DNA of 64,000 nt from Sphingomonas sp. BGYR3 (GTDB taxonomy: Bacteria > Pseudomonadota > Alphaproteobacteria > Sphingomonadales > Sphingomonadaceae). The position numbers and the translations under genes were made by a program. Location of the stretch: assembly GCF_025153455.1 (NCBI RefSeq), contig NZ_JANZNT010000001.1, positions 2,242,001-2,306,000 of the forward strand. Direction: 5' to 3'. How positions within the stretch are numbered: position 1 is the stretch's first letter; every line of letters starts with the position of its first letter. The notes under the pieces were generated by a model. It saw only the letters and a list, made by a program, of their open reading frames with translations. It was not told where the DNA came from and made no database searches. Of this stretch, positions 26,052-36,069 are shown piece by piece.

Positions 26052-26837
26052 TCAGAGAACGCGCTCGACCTGCATCTTCTTGATCTCGCCAATGGCCCGG
26101 GCCGGGTTCAGCCCCTTGGGGCAGACATTGGCGCAGTTCATGATCGTGTGGCAGCGATAGAGGCGGAAGGGATCTTCCAGCTCGTCCAGCCGCTCGCCGG
26201 TCATTTCGTCGCGGCTGTCCGCCAGCCAGCGATAGGCCTGAAGCAGGATGGCCGGGCCGAGGAACCGGTCGCTGTTCCACCAATAGCTGGGGCAGCTGGT
26301 CGAGCAGCAGGCGCACAGGATGCACTCGTACAGGCCGTCCAGCTTGGCGCGATCCTCCGGCGACTGAAGCCGTTCCTTGCCCGAGGGCGGCGGCGTCACC
26401 GTCTGCAGCCAGGGCTTGATCGAGGCATATTGCGCATAGAAATGCGTGAAATCGGGCACCAGGTCCTTGATCACGTCCATGTGCGGCAGCGGCGTGATGC
26501 GGATCGCGCCCTTGATATCCTCAATCGCCGTGGTGCAGGCCAGCGCGTTCTTGCCATCGATGTTCATCGAGCAGGAACCGCAAATCCCCTCACGGCAGGA
26601 GCGGCGGAAGGTGAGGGTGGGATCCACCTCGCCCTTGATCTTGATGAGCGCGTCCAGAACCATCGGGCCGCAATCGTCCAGGTCGACCTCGAACGTGTCA
26701 TAACGCGGGTTCTGACCGCTGTCCGGATCGTAGCGATAGATCTTGAACTGCTTGGTGCGGGCGGCGCCTTGCGGCGCTTTGTGAACCTTGCCCTCGTTCT
26801 TGATCTTGCTGTTCTTTGGCAGGGCGAATTCGGCCAT
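26052..26837 (-). CDS. sdhB: Succinate dehydrogenase iron-sulfur subunit
   Basis: It carries the three iron-sulfur clusters of complex II: 2Fe-2S in [21 protein letters not shown], and the 4Fe-4S and 3Fe-4S sites in [16 protein letters not shown] and [17 protein letters not shown]. The length from [11 protein letters not shown] is 261 residues; the frame continues 21 codons upstream without family resemblance. Unlike the normal sdhCDAB order, it is separated from sdhA by three unrelated genes, though still on the same strand. Confidence 0.97.
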   Translation of the reverse strand: MAEFALPKNSKIKNEGKVHKAPQGAARTKQFKIYRYDPDSGQNPRYDTFEVDLDDCGPMVLDALIKIKGEVDPTLTFRRSCREGICGSCSMNIDGKNALACTTAIEDIKGAIRITPLPHMDVIKDLVPDFTHFYAQYASIKPWLQTVTPPPSGKERLQSPEDRAKLDGLYECILCACCSTSCPSYWWNSDRFLGPAILLQAYRWLADSRDEMTGERLDELEDPFRLYRCHTIMNCANVCPKGLNPARAIGEIKKMQVERVL

Positions 26838-26985
26838 GGTCACTTCCCGTTGCTGTTTGTACCGATCTGGCGAGCGCACGCCGCCAGTCAAGACCCGCAC
26901 GCGTTACAACAGGCGGGCCGGGCTCGCAAATGCAGCAGAAACGAAATTTGCGATCATGGGACGGGATTGAATCGAACAGTCGGTA

Positions 26986-27552
26986 TCAAATGACGTCCAG
27001 CACCAAGCCCAGATCGCGGGCCTGCTCTGCCTCGATATACCAGTTTTCCGGGGCGCGGGCTTTCAGGTCGTCAAGGTCGATGCGCGTGCCGGCGACCAGA
27101 TCGGCGAACCCTTCCTCCTCGATCCGGATGGAATGTTCGATTTCGTGCAGGGCCGCCTTCAGGCTGGCGATACAGGTTTTGAGCGGGCCGCTGAGCTCGA
27201 CCGTCTTTGACAGGATGCGTTCGTGAATCATGATTCGCGTGCCGCGCGTCAGGAACCGCTTGTCCGCAGGAAAGGCCGCCATGAACGTGGCCCCGGCGGA
27301 ATAGACCGCGACCTTGCCCAGAAACAGCAATTCGCGCCCGGTATAGTCGCGCAGCATCCGCACCTCGTCCCCCATCAGGCGCGCGACCTCCGGATCGCCG
27401 CCCAGGGTTGACAGCGACAGGATGATCGGGCCGTCGCCGGGCGCTGCATCGACCTGTTGCCGGAAGCGGTCGAACATCGCGTGATCGACGGGGCCGGCAA
27501 GCTCGACATGAGGTCGGGCGAACAGCGGATAGGGATGTGGGGACTGGTTCAT
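26986..27552 (-). CDS. ClpP-like (S14) serine protease homologue, 188 aa
   Basis: The start MNQSPHPYPLFARPHVELAG is chosen because the long upstream extension is antisense-like. The crotonase/ClpP fold is shown by PIILSLSTLGGDPEVARL and AVYSAGATFMAAFPADKR (candidate nucleophile Ser in VYSAG), then IMIHERIL (candidate His). The C-terminus is longer than in ClpP and ends ARDLGLVLDVI. The classical G-x-A-S-M-A motif is not exact, so activity is likely but not certain. No Clp ATPase gene is near. It follows a C13-type peptidase and precedes sdhB on the minus strand. Confidence 0.8.
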   Translation of the reverse strand: MNQSPHPYPLFARPHVELAGPVDHAMFDRFRQQVDAAPGDGPIILSLSTLGGDPEVARLMGDEVRMLRDYTGRELLFLGKVAVYSAGATFMAAFPADKRFLTRGTRIMIHERILSKTVELSGPLKTCIASLKAALHEIEHSIRIEEEGFADLVAGTRIDLDDLKARAPENWYIEAEQARDLGLVLDVI

Positions 27553-27623
27553 GCGCGCCGAACGGGCGGTGGCGGGCAGGGTTCCCCGCCGGTTCGCGAT
27601 CGGGCGAATAAATGCGCGGGGGG

Positions 27624-28649
27624 TCAGCGGCCCGCAAGCGCGGACTGATCGAGCATCGCCATGGCGGGGCGGCCCACCGGCTTGCCCGCCAGCCGGGGCG
27701 CGCGGGCATCCAGCGCCGTCAGCCAAGTCCGGGCATCTTCGCCGACGAAGAGCTGCGGCTCGCTGGATTCCACCCCGGCGGTCTTTTCCCATCCGGCGAC
27801 CAGGCCCTGCGCCTCTGCAGCGGCATCGGCAAAGGGCTGCGGCTTGCGCAGGGCGCGGTTGACCAGCGCATCGCCGAAGAAGGTCCAGTCATTTTCCGCC
27901 GCACAGCCAAAGCTGGGCCGCCGCGAGGATGCCGCCGTGGCGATCACGCGCGTCGATTTGGACAGAAGGGGGATGAACACGCCCGAATAACAGGCGCTGA
28001 TCATCACCATCGCCCGGTCGATTTCCAGCGTGTCCAGCGTGGACCACAGGCGAAACGGCGAAATCGCGCCGAAACCGCTGTCCCCGTCATGATAGACAAT
28101 GCCCCAGGGTGCGCCGTGGCTGGTGGTATAGAGGATCAGCACATCCTCCTTGCGGTCCATCCGCGCGGCGATCGCGGACAGTGCCGATTCGATATTGGCG
28201 GGCGACCCCATGGGCAGGGTGGACGGGCCGGTGCCGTCGGTTCCCGCCAGCAGGATCGTGCGTCCCTGCGCCTGATACCGGCGTTCAAGGACGCGGGCGG
28301 CCTCTCTCGCCTCCCGCCCGAACACGGGATCGCTGTCCATCCCGGCGACGAGGACATAGGCATCGACCACGCCGGGCCGCTGCGGTTTCAGCGCATCGAC
28401 CCCGGCGGCCAGACGCCGCGATTCAGTGAGCGCCCATCCGGCGGGTCGTGCGCGTTCCATGGCCAGCCCGGCATCGGCCATCGATTGAAGCTGTTGCGGC
28501 GAGGCGGCGGCAACGCCTTGCTGGGCAAGGCCGGTATGGACGGGCGGGGTATAGCCCGCCTGCGGGCCGGGCGCAGCGGAACCGGCAAACACCGCCGCAA
28601 GCAGCGTCGCCCCGGCTGTCGACCAGCGCCTGATCCGTGGATGCCCCAT
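27624..28649 (-). CDS. Secreted C13 (legumain-like) caspase-fold peptidase, 341 aa
   Basis: A signal peptide ([18 protein letters not shown]) is followed by a caspase-like fold. The strand [19 protein letters not shown], the catalytic His in [15 protein letters not shown] and the catalytic Cys in [16 protein letters not shown] match peptidase family C13. [14 protein letters not shown] and [13 protein letters not shown] also fit. It acts in the periplasm. The start MGHPRIRR gives a normal signal sequence; seven extra upstream residues are possible. It lies 71 bases upstream of the ClpP-like gene in the same direction, so they may be cotranscribed. Confidence 0.85.
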   Translation of the reverse strand: MGHPRIRRWSTAGATLLAAVFAGSAAPGPQAGYTPPVHTGLAQQGVAAASPQQLQSMADAGLAMERARPAGWALTESRRLAAGVDALKPQRPGVVDAYVLVAGMDSDPVFGREAREAARVLERRYQAQGRTILLAGTDGTGPSTLPMGSPANIESALSAIAARMDRKEDVLILYTTSHGAPWGIVYHDGDSGFGAISPFRLWSTLDTLEIDRAMVMISACYSGVFIPLLSKSTRVIATAASSRRPSFGCAAENDWTFFGDALVNRALRKPQPFADAAAEAQGLVAGWEKTAGVESSEPQLFVGEDARTWLTALDARAPRLAGKPVGRPAMAMLDQSALAGR

Positions 28650-28745
28650 GAGTCGCCAGCTTTCCCCCACGGAACCGGGGCGTCAAGGGGGCTGAAAGGG
28701 CAGGTGCCTTTGGAAATCGGGGCAGTCGTTCCTATCTTGGCAGGC

Positions 28746-29753
28746 ATGACCCGATTATCGTTCCTGGACCTGGTCCCCGTCCGTGAGGGCGCGGGCGTCG
28801 CCGACGCGCTGGCCGATGCTGCCGCCATTGCCGCTCATGCCGAAACGCTGGGCTTTCACCGATACTGGGTGGCGGAGCATCACGGGATGGCTGGGGTTGC
28901 GGGCGGTGCCGCCGCCATCGTCATCGGCCATGTCGCCGCCGCGACCCGGACCATCCGGGTGGGTGCGGGCGGCATCATGCTGCCCAATCACGCGCCGCTG
29001 GTGATCGCCGAACAGTTCGGCACGCTGGCCGCGCTTCATCCCGGCCGGATCGACCTTGGCCTGGGCCGGGCGCCGGGCAGCGATCAGCGGGTGATGCAGG
29101 CGCTGCGCCGCACGCTGACGGCCGATCCCGACGGTTTCCCGCGCGATGTGATCGAGTTGCAGCGTTATTTCGCCGATGATGGCAGCACCGGCATCCGCGC
29201 GACGCCGGGTGCGGGGGCGGATGTGCCGATCTATATCCTGGGGTCCAGCACCTATGGCGCTCAGCTCGCCGCCGCGCTGGGCCTGCCCTATGCCTTTGCC
29301 AGCCATTTCGCGCCGCAGATGCTGGAAGAGGCGCTGTATCTGTACCGCCGCGATTTCCGGCCGAGCGCCCAGCTGGACGCGCCCCATGCCATGGCGGGGT
29401 TCAACCTGTTTGCCGGGGAAAGCGATGCGGAGGGCGCGTTGCTGGCATCGTCGATGGAGCAGAGCTTCGTCGCGCTGCGCACCGGCAATCCCGGTAAGCT
29501 GAAGCGGCCGGTCCCCGGCTATCGCGACAGCCTGCCGCCGCAGGCGCGGGCGATGCTGGACGGCGTGCTGAGCGCCAGCGCGATTGGCGGACCGGACACG
29601 GTTGCCCGGCAGATGCGGGCGTTCATCGACCGGACGGGCGTGGACGAACTGATCCTGACCAGCGCGATCTATGACCAGTCAGCGCGCAAACGCAGCCTGA
29701 CGATCGCGGCAGAGGCCATGGGGTCCAAGGCGCAGGTGGCGGCGGCAGCCTGA
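28746..29753 (+). CDS. LLM-class flavin-dependent oxidoreductase, 335 aa
   Basis: This is a luciferase-like monooxygenase-fold enzyme with the N-terminal [11 protein letters not shown], the [16 protein letters not shown] signature, [14 protein letters not shown] and [17 protein letters not shown]. The C-terminal [18 protein letters not shown] is usual for the MsnO8-type subgroup. It uses FMN or F420-like cofactor; the substrate is unknown. The start at 28746 is the first ATG with a proper family N-terminus; the frame is open for more than a kilobase upstream but antisense to the C13 gene. It is the only plus-strand gene within the sdh region. Confidence 0.88.
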   Translation: MTRLSFLDLVPVREGAGVADALADAAAIAAHAETLGFHRYWVAEHHGMAGVAGGAAAIVIGHVAAATRTIRVGAGGIMLPNHAPLVIAEQFGTLAALHPGRIDLGLGRAPGSDQRVMQALRRTLTADPDGFPRDVIELQRYFADDGSTGIRATPGAGADVPIYILGSSTYGAQLAAALGLPYAFASHFAPQMLEEALYLYRRDFRPSAQLDAPHAMAGFNLFAGESDAEGALLASSMEQSFVALRTGNPGKLKRPVPGYRDSLPPQARAMLDGVLSASAIGGPDTVARQMRAFIDRTGVDELILTSAIYDQSARKRSLTIAAEAMGSKAQVAAAA

Positions 29754-29772
29754 GCCGCCGCCGCGCCGCGGA

Positions 29773-31575
29773 TCAGTACACCCGCTTCTTCGGCTCGATA
29801 TAGTCGATTTCGTCCGTCAGGGTGTAGTCGTGCACCGGGCGGTAGTCGATTTCGCACTTGCCGCCCTTGCCACCCCAGCCGTCGAAGGTGGCGATGGTGT
29901 GCTTCATCCAGTTGGCGTCATCGCGCTCCGGGAAATCCTCGTGCATGTGCGCGCCGCGGCTTTCCTTGCGGTTTTCGGCCGAACGGATAGTGACGACCGC
30001 CTGGCCGATCAGATTGTCCAGCTCCAGCGTTTCGATGAGGTCGGTGTTCCAGATCAGCGAGCGATCCGACACGTTCACATCGGCCATGCCCTGATAGAGC
30101 GCGTCCATCTTGGTCACGCCTTCCGCCAGCAGGGCGCTGTCGCGGAACACGGCGGCGTGCTTCTGCATCGCCTTTTGCATGTCGCCGCGCAGCTTTGCCG
30201 TCGGCGTGCCGCCCGATGCGTGGCGGAAATGGTCGAGGCGGCCGATCGCCAGCTCGGCCGAATCCTGCGGCAGCGGGTTGTGCGGGGCGTTGGGCTTGAG
30301 CAGCTCCTTGAGCCGCAGGCCCGCAGCGCGGCCGAACACGACCAGGTCGATCAGCGAATTGGAACCAAGACGGTTCGCGCCGTGGACGGACACGCACGCC
30401 GCCTCGCCCACCGCGAACAGGCCGGGGACGACCGTGTCCGGGTTGCCGTCCTTCAGATGGACGACCTCGCCATGATAGTTGGTCGGAATACCGCCCATAT
30501 TGTAGTGGACGGTCGGCACCACCGGCAGCGGCTGGCGCGTCAGATCGACGCCGGCAAAGATCTTGCCGGTTTCGGTGATGCCGGGCAGCCGCTCGGCCAG
30601 CACCTTGGGGTCGATATGGTTCAGGTGCAGGAAGATATGGTCGGATTCCTTGCCGACGCCGCGTCCTTCCCGGATTTCCATGGCCATCGACCGCGACACG
30701 ACGTCGCGCGACGCGAGGTCCTTGGCCGAGGGTGCGTACCGCTCCATGAAGCGTTCGCCCTCTGCATTGGTCAGATAGCCGCCCTCACCGCGCGCGCCTT
30801 CGGTAATCAGCACGCCGGCGCCGTAGATGCCGGTCGGGTGGAACTGGACGAACTCCATGTCCTGAAGCGGCAGGCCGGCCCGCAGCACCATGGCGTTGCC
30901 ATCGCCGGTGCAGGTGTGCGCCGAGGTCGCCGACTGATACACGCGGCCGCCACCGCCGGTGGCCAGCACGACGGCATGGGCACGGAAACGGTGGATGCTG
31001 CCATCCTCCATGCACAGGGCGATGACGCCCCGGCACGTGCCGTTTTCCATGATCAGGTCGAGCGCGAAATATTCGATGTAGAAGTCCGCGTCGTACTTCA
31101 GCGACTGCTGATAGAGCGCGTGCAGCATCGCATGGCCGGTACGGTCGGCGGCGGCGGCGGTGCGCTGCACCGGCGGGCCGGCACCCATGTTCTGCATATG
31201 GCCGCCGAACGGGCGCTGATAGATCGTCCCGTCCTCGTTCCGGCTGAACGGCACGCCGGCATGCTCCAGCTCGTACACCGCCTGGGGTGCCTCGCGGCAC
31301 AGATATTCGATCGCGTCCTGATCGCCCAGCCAGTCCGAACCCTTGACGGTGTCGTACATGTGCCACGACCAGTGGTCGGGCGTGTTGTTGCCCAGGCTGG
31401 CGGCGATCCCGCCCTGTGCGGCGACGGTGTGGCTGCGCGTCGGAAACACCTTGGTCACGCAGGCGGTCTTGAGGCCCGCCTCGGCCGCGCCCATCGTTGC
31501 GCGCAGGCCCGATCCGCCCGCGCCGACCACGACGACGTCATAGGTGTGGTCAATGATCTTGTAACTGTCGGTCAT
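29773..31575 (-). CDS. sdhA: Succinate dehydrogenase flavoprotein subunit
   Basis: This is the catalytic subunit of complex II with covalent FAD. It has the FAD motif [17 protein letters not shown], flavinylated His in [17 protein letters not shown], substrate region [19 protein letters not shown], active-site [13 protein letters not shown] and [20 protein letters not shown]. The length is 600 residues. Its ATG overlaps the sdhD stop by one base. It is transcribed as sdhC-sdhD-sdhA on the minus strand. Confidence 0.98.
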   Translation of the reverse strand: MTDSYKIIDHTYDVVVVGAGGSGLRATMGAAEAGLKTACVTKVFPTRSHTVAAQGGIAASLGNNTPDHWSWHMYDTVKGSDWLGDQDAIEYLCREAPQAVYELEHAGVPFSRNEDGTIYQRPFGGHMQNMGAGPPVQRTAAAADRTGHAMLHALYQQSLKYDADFYIEYFALDLIMENGTCRGVIALCMEDGSIHRFRAHAVVLATGGGGRVYQSATSAHTCTGDGNAMVLRAGLPLQDMEFVQFHPTGIYGAGVLITEGARGEGGYLTNAEGERFMERYAPSAKDLASRDVVSRSMAMEIREGRGVGKESDHIFLHLNHIDPKVLAERLPGITETGKIFAGVDLTRQPLPVVPTVHYNMGGIPTNYHGEVVHLKDGNPDTVVPGLFAVGEAACVSVHGANRLGSNSLIDLVVFGRAAGLRLKELLKPNAPHNPLPQDSAELAIGRLDHFRHASGGTPTAKLRGDMQKAMQKHAAVFRDSALLAEGVTKMDALYQGMADVNVSDRSLIWNTDLIETLELDNLIGQAVVTIRSAENRKESRGAHMHEDFPERDDANWMKHTIATFDGWGGKGGKCEIDYRPVHDYTLTDEIDYIEPKKRVY

Positions 31576-31961
31576 CAGTCTGCGCTTCCCGTGAATGCGA
31601 TTTTCGCGATGGAAAACAAGGCGATGGCCCCTCCGACAAACACCGCGGCGTTCAGAAGGACAAGGTAGACGATCCGCGTCTCGTCCTTCTGATAGTCTTC
31701 AATCACGACCTGCAGCCCAAGCCGGGCGTGATAGAACAGGCTGAGCACCAGCAGGAACATCGGCACCGCCGCCCAGGGCGAGGCCAGCCATTCCGTCAGC
31801 CGGGCAAAGCCGAAGTCCGGCAGGATGGCAAGCGATGCCAGCAGCCAGACCATCAGGAACAGGTTGGACGCCGAAGTCAGGCGTTGATGCCACCAATGGT
31901 GCGCGCCTTCCTTGGCGGATCCAAGACCGCGCACGCGGCCGATGCTGCTTCCCGTACCCAT
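31575..31961 (-). CDS. sdhD: Succinate dehydrogenase membrane anchor subunit D
   Basis: This small membrane protein of 128 residues has three hydrophobic helices (about 29-49, 60-80, 97-121). It contains [17 protein letters not shown] with the conserved quinone-site region, and [16 protein letters not shown], where the His is the probable heme b ligand. It anchors SdhAB with SdhC in the inner membrane. It overlaps sdhA by one base and follows sdhC by three. Confidence 0.94.
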   Translation of the reverse strand: MGTGSSIGRVRGLGSAKEGAHHWWHQRLTSASNLFLMVWLLASLAILPDFGFARLTEWLASPWAAVPMFLLVLSLFYHARLGLQVVIEDYQKDETRIVYLVLLNAAVFVGGAIALFSIAKIAFTGSAD

Positions 31962-31964
31962 ATC

Positions 31965-32405
31965 TTACTTCCCCGAAATCAGCGGCAGCCACTGGGCGTG
32001 CGTCAGATAAGCCCAGAACAGCACCGTTCCGCCGATCGACCAGACCATCGTCAGCAGAGCGCCGCGCTTGTTGCCGCGCAGTTCATAGCCGGCGCCGACG
32101 TCGAGCACCCAGTGACGGACGCCCGTGCCGATATGCTGGAACAGGCTGACCGTCAGGCCGATGCCGAGCAGATAGCCAAGCGCGTTCAGCGCGCCGCTTT
32201 GATAGGTGAACACGTCGCGGAACGCGGCATAGCTTTCCTCGCCGCCCGCCAGCGCCGCCAGAAACCAGACCAGCAGCGCCAGGCCGACCAGCGCCATGCC
32301 CGACCCGGTGACGCGGTGCAAAATGGAAACCAGCATGTGCGGTCCCCATTTCCAGATGCTCAGATGCGGTGAAAGCGGTCGATTTTTCGGGCGCGCGGTA
32401 GCCAA
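31965..32405 (-). CDS. sdhC: Succinate dehydrogenase cytochrome b556 subunit C
   Basis: This is a three-helix cytochrome b subunit of 146 residues. It begins with the conserved RPLSPHLSIWKWGPHMLVSI and HRVTGSGMALVGLALLVWFL (quinone site Ser/Arg). The heme ligand His is in SLFQHIGTGVRHWVLDVG. It is the first gene of sdhCDA. The divergent start of a chemoreceptor lies about 160 bases away, so the two promoters share this gap. Confidence 0.94.
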   Translation of the reverse strand: MATARPKNRPLSPHLSIWKWGPHMLVSILHRVTGSGMALVGLALLVWFLAALAGGEESYAAFRDVFTYQSGALNALGYLLGIGLTVSLFQHIGTGVRHWVLDVGAGYELRGNKRGALLTMVWSIGGTVLFWAYLTHAQWLPLISGK

Positions 32406-32562
32406 TTGGGTTCCCCTGAATGCTGCGTTGCCTATCTACGGCCGCGCGCGCAGGTTTCAAGCCGAATGACGCCGTTCCATGACTAACCAGCCTTTAACTC
32501 CTGCGCCGGTATCACCGGGCCGAGCGGAAATTCCGTCTTGCAAGGGAGCCGAAAGGGATCAC

Positions 32563-33933
32563 GTGACCGTATCATCCAGCGCAACCGATCTGCCCACGCC
32601 AGGCAGCATTTCGGCCATGGTCGATTTGGAGGCCCGGCTGCGGGTGTTCGATACCGACCATGTGCTGATCGACAACGCGCGGGCCGTCTGGGCGGTGCTT
32701 GAAGCGGATATCCGTGCAATTTCAGAGGCATATTGGCTGCAATGGCTGCGTTGTTTTGCCGACCAGCGGGTCTGGGCGACGCATGAGACCGAAAAGATGA
32801 TCGACCTGGGCGTCGCATTCCTGCGCGACCGGTTCCTGAATACCGAACGGCGCGACTGGATCGAATCGATCGAGCGATCCGTTGCCGCCGCCTATGGCGC
32901 GGGTGTGCCGCCGATGGCGCTGCTGTCGATGATTTCGGCAAGCGACCGCACCGCGCTGGAAGTGCTGATGCGGAAGATGCCGGCAGGCGATCCCGATCTG
33001 GTTCGCCATGTCGACACGCTGATGCGGCTGTCCGCGCTGGAAAGCGACATCACCGTCGAAATCTACACCGGCTATCGCGCGTACAGCGCACAGGTGAGCC
33101 GCGAGCGGCTGGCCGCGGATTTCCGCAACAGCATCGGCTCGACTGTCGAGCGGGCCAGCCATGAAGGCCACAGCCTGCGTGCACAGGCGTCGCAAACATC
33201 GTCTTCCGCGCGCGGGATGCTGGGCAAGGCATCGGAGGTAGCGGCGGCGGCGGAGCAGTCTGCAGTGGCGATGCGGGAGGCGGCGCAGACGGCGGCTGGC
33301 CTGATCCGGGCGATCGAGGATGCGCGGGCGGAGGTTGAGGCGGCGGCGGACATTGCGACGCGGGCGAGCGGTCAGGCGGGCGAGGCGGTTGAGATGAGCG
33401 AGATGCTGTCCGACCATGCCAAGTCGATCGAATCGATCCTCGGCCTGATCCGCGACATTGCCAGCCAGACCAATTTGCTGGCGCTGAACGCGACGATCGA
33501 GGCGGCGCGGGCGGGCGATGCCGGTCGGGGCTTTGCGGTGGTGGCGCAGGAGGTGAAGAGCCTGGCCAACCAGACGGCACGAGCGACGGACGACATTGCG
33601 GCCAAGATCGCGGCGATTCAGTCGGCGACGCGATCGACGGTGGAAACCAATGTGTCGATCCGGTCGACGGTGACCGAGGTTCAGCAGAGCGCGGACCGCA
33701 TCCGCAGCGCGATGGAAGTGCAGGCACAGACCGTGACCGCGATCACCGCCGCCGTCGATGAAACCGCGCTGGCCGCCGACTCGATGTCCTCCACCATCGC
33801 CGCCATCCGCGAAGATACCGAAAGCGTCGCAAGCGACATCGAGCGCGTCGGTCAGGGTTTTGCCGTGCTGGAGAGCGAACTCGGTTCGCTGAAGACCGGA
33901 GCCGGAGAATTCGTGGCAAAGGTTGCCGCATAA
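32563..33933 (+). CDS. Soluble methyl-accepting chemoreceptor with globin-coupled-sensor-like N-terminus
   Basis: There is no membrane helix, so this is a cytoplasmic chemoreceptor. The N-terminal 170 residues are all-helical ([20 protein letters not shown], then [14 protein letters not shown] and [13 protein letters not shown]) and resemble a protoglobin-type sensor, but I could not pin down a proximal His. The C-terminal MCP signalling domain has the conserved tip region [20 protein letters not shown]. The start is uncertain: the GTG at 32563 has AAGGGA before it; an ATG at 32479 gives 28 more residues. It is tandem with a second receptor sharing 628 nearly identical bases. Confidence 0.88.
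   Translation: MTVSSSATDLPTPGSISAMVDLEARLRVFDTDHVLIDNARAVWAVLEADIRAISEAYWLQWLRCFADQRVWATHETEKMIDLGVAFLRDRFLNTERRDWIESIERSVAAAYGAGVPPMALLSMISASDRTALEVLMRKMPAGDPDLVRHVDTLMRLSALESDITVEIYTGYRAYSAQVSRERLAADFRNSIGSTVERASHEGHSLRAQASQTSSSARGMLGKASEVAAAAEQSAVAMREAAQTAAGLIRAIEDARAEVEAAADIATRASGQAGEAVEMSEMLSDHAKSIESILGLIRDIASQTNLLALNATIEAARAGDAGRGFAVVAQEVKSLANQTARATDDIAAKIAAIQSATRSTVETNVSIRSTVTEVQQSADRIRSAMEVQAQTVTAITAAVDETALAADSMSSTIAAIREDTESVASDIERVGQGFAVLESELGSLKTGAGEFVAKVAA
33209..33836 (+). repeat. Copy 1 of a 628-bp near-identical segment (chemoreceptor signalling domain)
   Basis: Aligned at an offset of 1392 bases with 34601-35228, I count about 14 differences in 628 bases. All are synonymous, so the encoded signalling segments are identical. 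Flanking sensor-coding sequence is unrelated. This pattern indicates duplication kept uniform by gene conversion. Confidence 0.9.
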
Positions 33934-33954
33934 AGAGCGGTTGGGGGAGGGGAA

Positions 33955-35325
33955 ATGGCGGCTGCAAAATCCGCAAGGGTCGGGCAATGGGCACGGGACG
34001 AGCGATCCGTTGCGGATCGCCTGCGCGCCTATGACTGGGACGGCAGGCTGGTCGCCGGAGCGCGCGAGGTCGGCGAGCTGATCGGCGATCGCTCGATCGA
34101 GCTTGGCCAGAGTTTCTGGCGCCATTACCTGTCGCTACCCGCAGCCGAGGGCATTCGCGGTTATTATGACGAACAGCGAACGGCCGAAGCCGTAATGGTT
34201 TCAGCCCGTTATGCGCTGGTCAAATATGTCGATCCGCTGGGTGACGAATGGGTCCAGACGGCGCGGCGCTATGCCGCCGATTCGCACCGCGCAAAAATGC
34301 CGCTTCAGGCCCTGCTTGCCGCGTTGGCCTATGCCCACGGGCTGACGCTGCAGATCATCGAAGAGCAGATCGGCGACGACAAGGCCCGGATGCGGTGGCT
34401 GGCGGAGGTCGTGCAGCGCATGGCGCTGATCGAGGCAAACATCATGGCCGGCCATCTGGGCGAGCGCGACGCGACCCAGACCGATGCTGCCCGGCGCGAG
34501 GATGCGCGCCGGTTCCGTGACAGCATCGCCGAACTGATCGACGGCACATCCGGACTTGGCAACCGGAGCCGGGCGCAGGCCCATTCCGTTTCCGCATCTG
34601 CGCGCGGGATGCTGGGCAAGGCGTCGGAGGTTGCGGCGGCGGCGGAGCAGTCTGCGGTGGCGATGCGGGAGGCGGCGCAGACGGCGGCTGGCCTGATCCG
34701 GGCGATCGAGGATGCGCGGGCGGAGGTTGAGGCGGCGGCGGACATTGCGACGCGGGCGAGCGGTCAGGCGGGCGAGGCGGTTGAGATGAGCGAGATGCTG
34801 TCCGACCATGCCAAGTCGATCGAATCGATCCTCGGCCTGATCCGCGACATTGCCAGCCAGACCAATTTGCTGGCGCTGAACGCGACGATCGAGGCGGCGC
34901 GGGCGGGCGATGCCGGTCGGGGCTTTGCGGTGGTGGCGCAGGAGGTGAAGAGCCTGGCCAACCAGACGGCACGGGCGACGGACGACATTGCGGCCAAGAT
35001 CGCGGCGATCCAGTCGGCGACGCGATCTACGGTGGAAACCAACGTGTCGATCCGGTCGACGGTGACCGAGGTTCAGCAAAGCGCAGATCGCATCCGCAGC
35101 GCGATGGAAGTGCAGGCGCAGACCGTGACCGCGATCACCGCCGCCGTCGATGAAACCGCGCTGGCCGCCGATTCCATGTCTTCCACCATCGCCGCCATCC
35201 GCGAAGATACCGAAAGCGTCGCAAGCGAGATGGACCAGCTGGAACGGGATTTCGGCCATGTCGACGACCGGCTGGTCGACCTGAAGGAAGCGGCGGAGCG
35301 GTTTTCCGACAGCGTCAACCGCTGA
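33955..35325 (+). CDS. Second soluble methyl-accepting chemoreceptor, 456 aa
   Basis: The N-terminal domain (residues 20-190, with [18 protein letters not shown] and [20 protein letters not shown]) is helical and related in layout to the first receptor's sensor but clearly different in sequence. From residue 216 the signalling domain is identical in protein to the first receptor's until VASE. A strong ribosome site (GGGGAGGGG) precedes the ATG, 21 bases after the first gene, so they form one operon. There are no membrane helices. The pair may send two inputs to the same kinase array. Confidence 0.9.
   Translation: MAAAKSARVGQWARDERSVADRLRAYDWDGRLVAGAREVGELIGDRSIELGQSFWRHYLSLPAAEGIRGYYDEQRTAEAVMVSARYALVKYVDPLGDEWVQTARRYAADSHRAKMPLQALLAALAYAHGLTLQIIEEQIGDDKARMRWLAEVVQRMALIEANIMAGHLGERDATQTDAARREDARRFRDSIAELIDGTSGLGNRSRAQAHSVSASARGMLGKASEVAAAAEQSAVAMREAAQTAAGLIRAIEDARAEVEAAADIATRASGQAGEAVEMSEMLSDHAKSIESILGLIRDIASQTNLLALNATIEAARAGDAGRGFAVVAQEVKSLANQTARATDDIAAKIAAIQSATRSTVETNVSIRSTVTEVQQSADRIRSAMEVQAQTVTAITAAVDETALAADSMSSTIAAIREDTESVASEMDQLERDFGHVDDRLVDLKEAAERFSDSVNR
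34601..35228 (+). repeat. Copy 2 of the 628-bp near-identical segment
   Basis: This is the partner of 33209-33836. The block starts at CGCGCGGGATGCTGGGCAAG in both and ends at GCGTCGCAAGCGA, after which the genes diverge. Confidence 0.9.
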
Positions 35326-35367
35326 ACCGGGCTTTCGCGCGCGTCGTCCAGCCGGTATCGACCGGGC

Positions 35368-36069
35368 ATGACTGTCCATATCCTTTTAACCGGTGCCAGC
35401 AGGGGTATCGGCGCGGCGATTGCCGCGACCCTTGATGCACCGGGTATCCGGCTTGCCACACAGGCGACGACGGGGCCGCTGGCCACCGATTTCAACCAGC
35501 CCGTCGCGGCACCATCGCTGTGGCAGCGGGCGCTGGATGCGCTGGACGGACGGATCGATGTCCTGATCAACAATGCCGGGGTGTTCGAGGCGACGCCGAT
35601 CGACAGCTCCGACGCCGAATGGCTGGCGGGGTGGGAGCGGACCATGCGGATCAACCTGACCGCAGCAGCCGAACTGTCCCGTCTGGCCGTACTGCACTGG
35701 CAGGGCCGGGAAAGCGGCGGGCGCATCGTCAACATCGCCAGCCGGGCCGCCCATCGCGGCGACAGCCCCGCGCACTGGCATTATGCCGCGTCAAAGGCGG
35801 GCATGGTCGCGATGACCAAGACGATCGCCCGCGCCTATGCCGCACAGGGCATCCTGGCCTTTTCCATCTGCCCCGGATTTACGATGACGGGGATGGCCGA
35901 GGAGTATCTGGCCAGCCGGGGCGGCGACAAGCTGTTGGCCGACATTCCGCTGGGCCGGGTGGCGATGCCGGACGAGGTGGCGACGATGGCGCGGTTCTGC
36001 GCGCTGGAAGCGCCCGCCAGCATGACCGGCGCGGTGCTGGACGTGAACGGAGCCAGCTATGTCCGCTGA
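35368..36069 (+). CDS. SDR family oxidoreductase, 233 aa
   Basis: This is a classical SDR with ILLTGASRGIGAAIAAT, NNAGVFEATP, the Ser of IVNIASRAAHRG, and the Tyr-x3-Lys of WHYAASKAGMVAMTK. FSICPGFTMTGMA and MTGAVLDVNGASYVR at the end match the 3-oxoacyl-ACP reductase-like subgroup. The substrate is unknown. The gene overlaps prmA by 11 bases. Confidence 0.9.
   Translation: MTVHILLTGASRGIGAAIAATLDAPGIRLATQATTGPLATDFNQPVAAPSLWQRALDALDGRIDVLINNAGVFEATPIDSSDAEWLAGWERTMRINLTAAAELSRLAVLHWQGRESGGRIVNIASRAAHRGDSPAHWHYAASKAGMVAMTKTIARAYAAQGILAFSICPGFTMTGMAEEYLASRGGDKLLADIPLGRVAMPDEVATMARFCALEAPASMTGAVLDVNGASYVR

Noticed and set aside
27612..28745. Long N-terminal extension of the LLM oxidoreductase
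   Set aside because: It is antisense to the C13 peptidase, has no domain and no ribosome site; the family N-terminus begins at the ATG at 28746.
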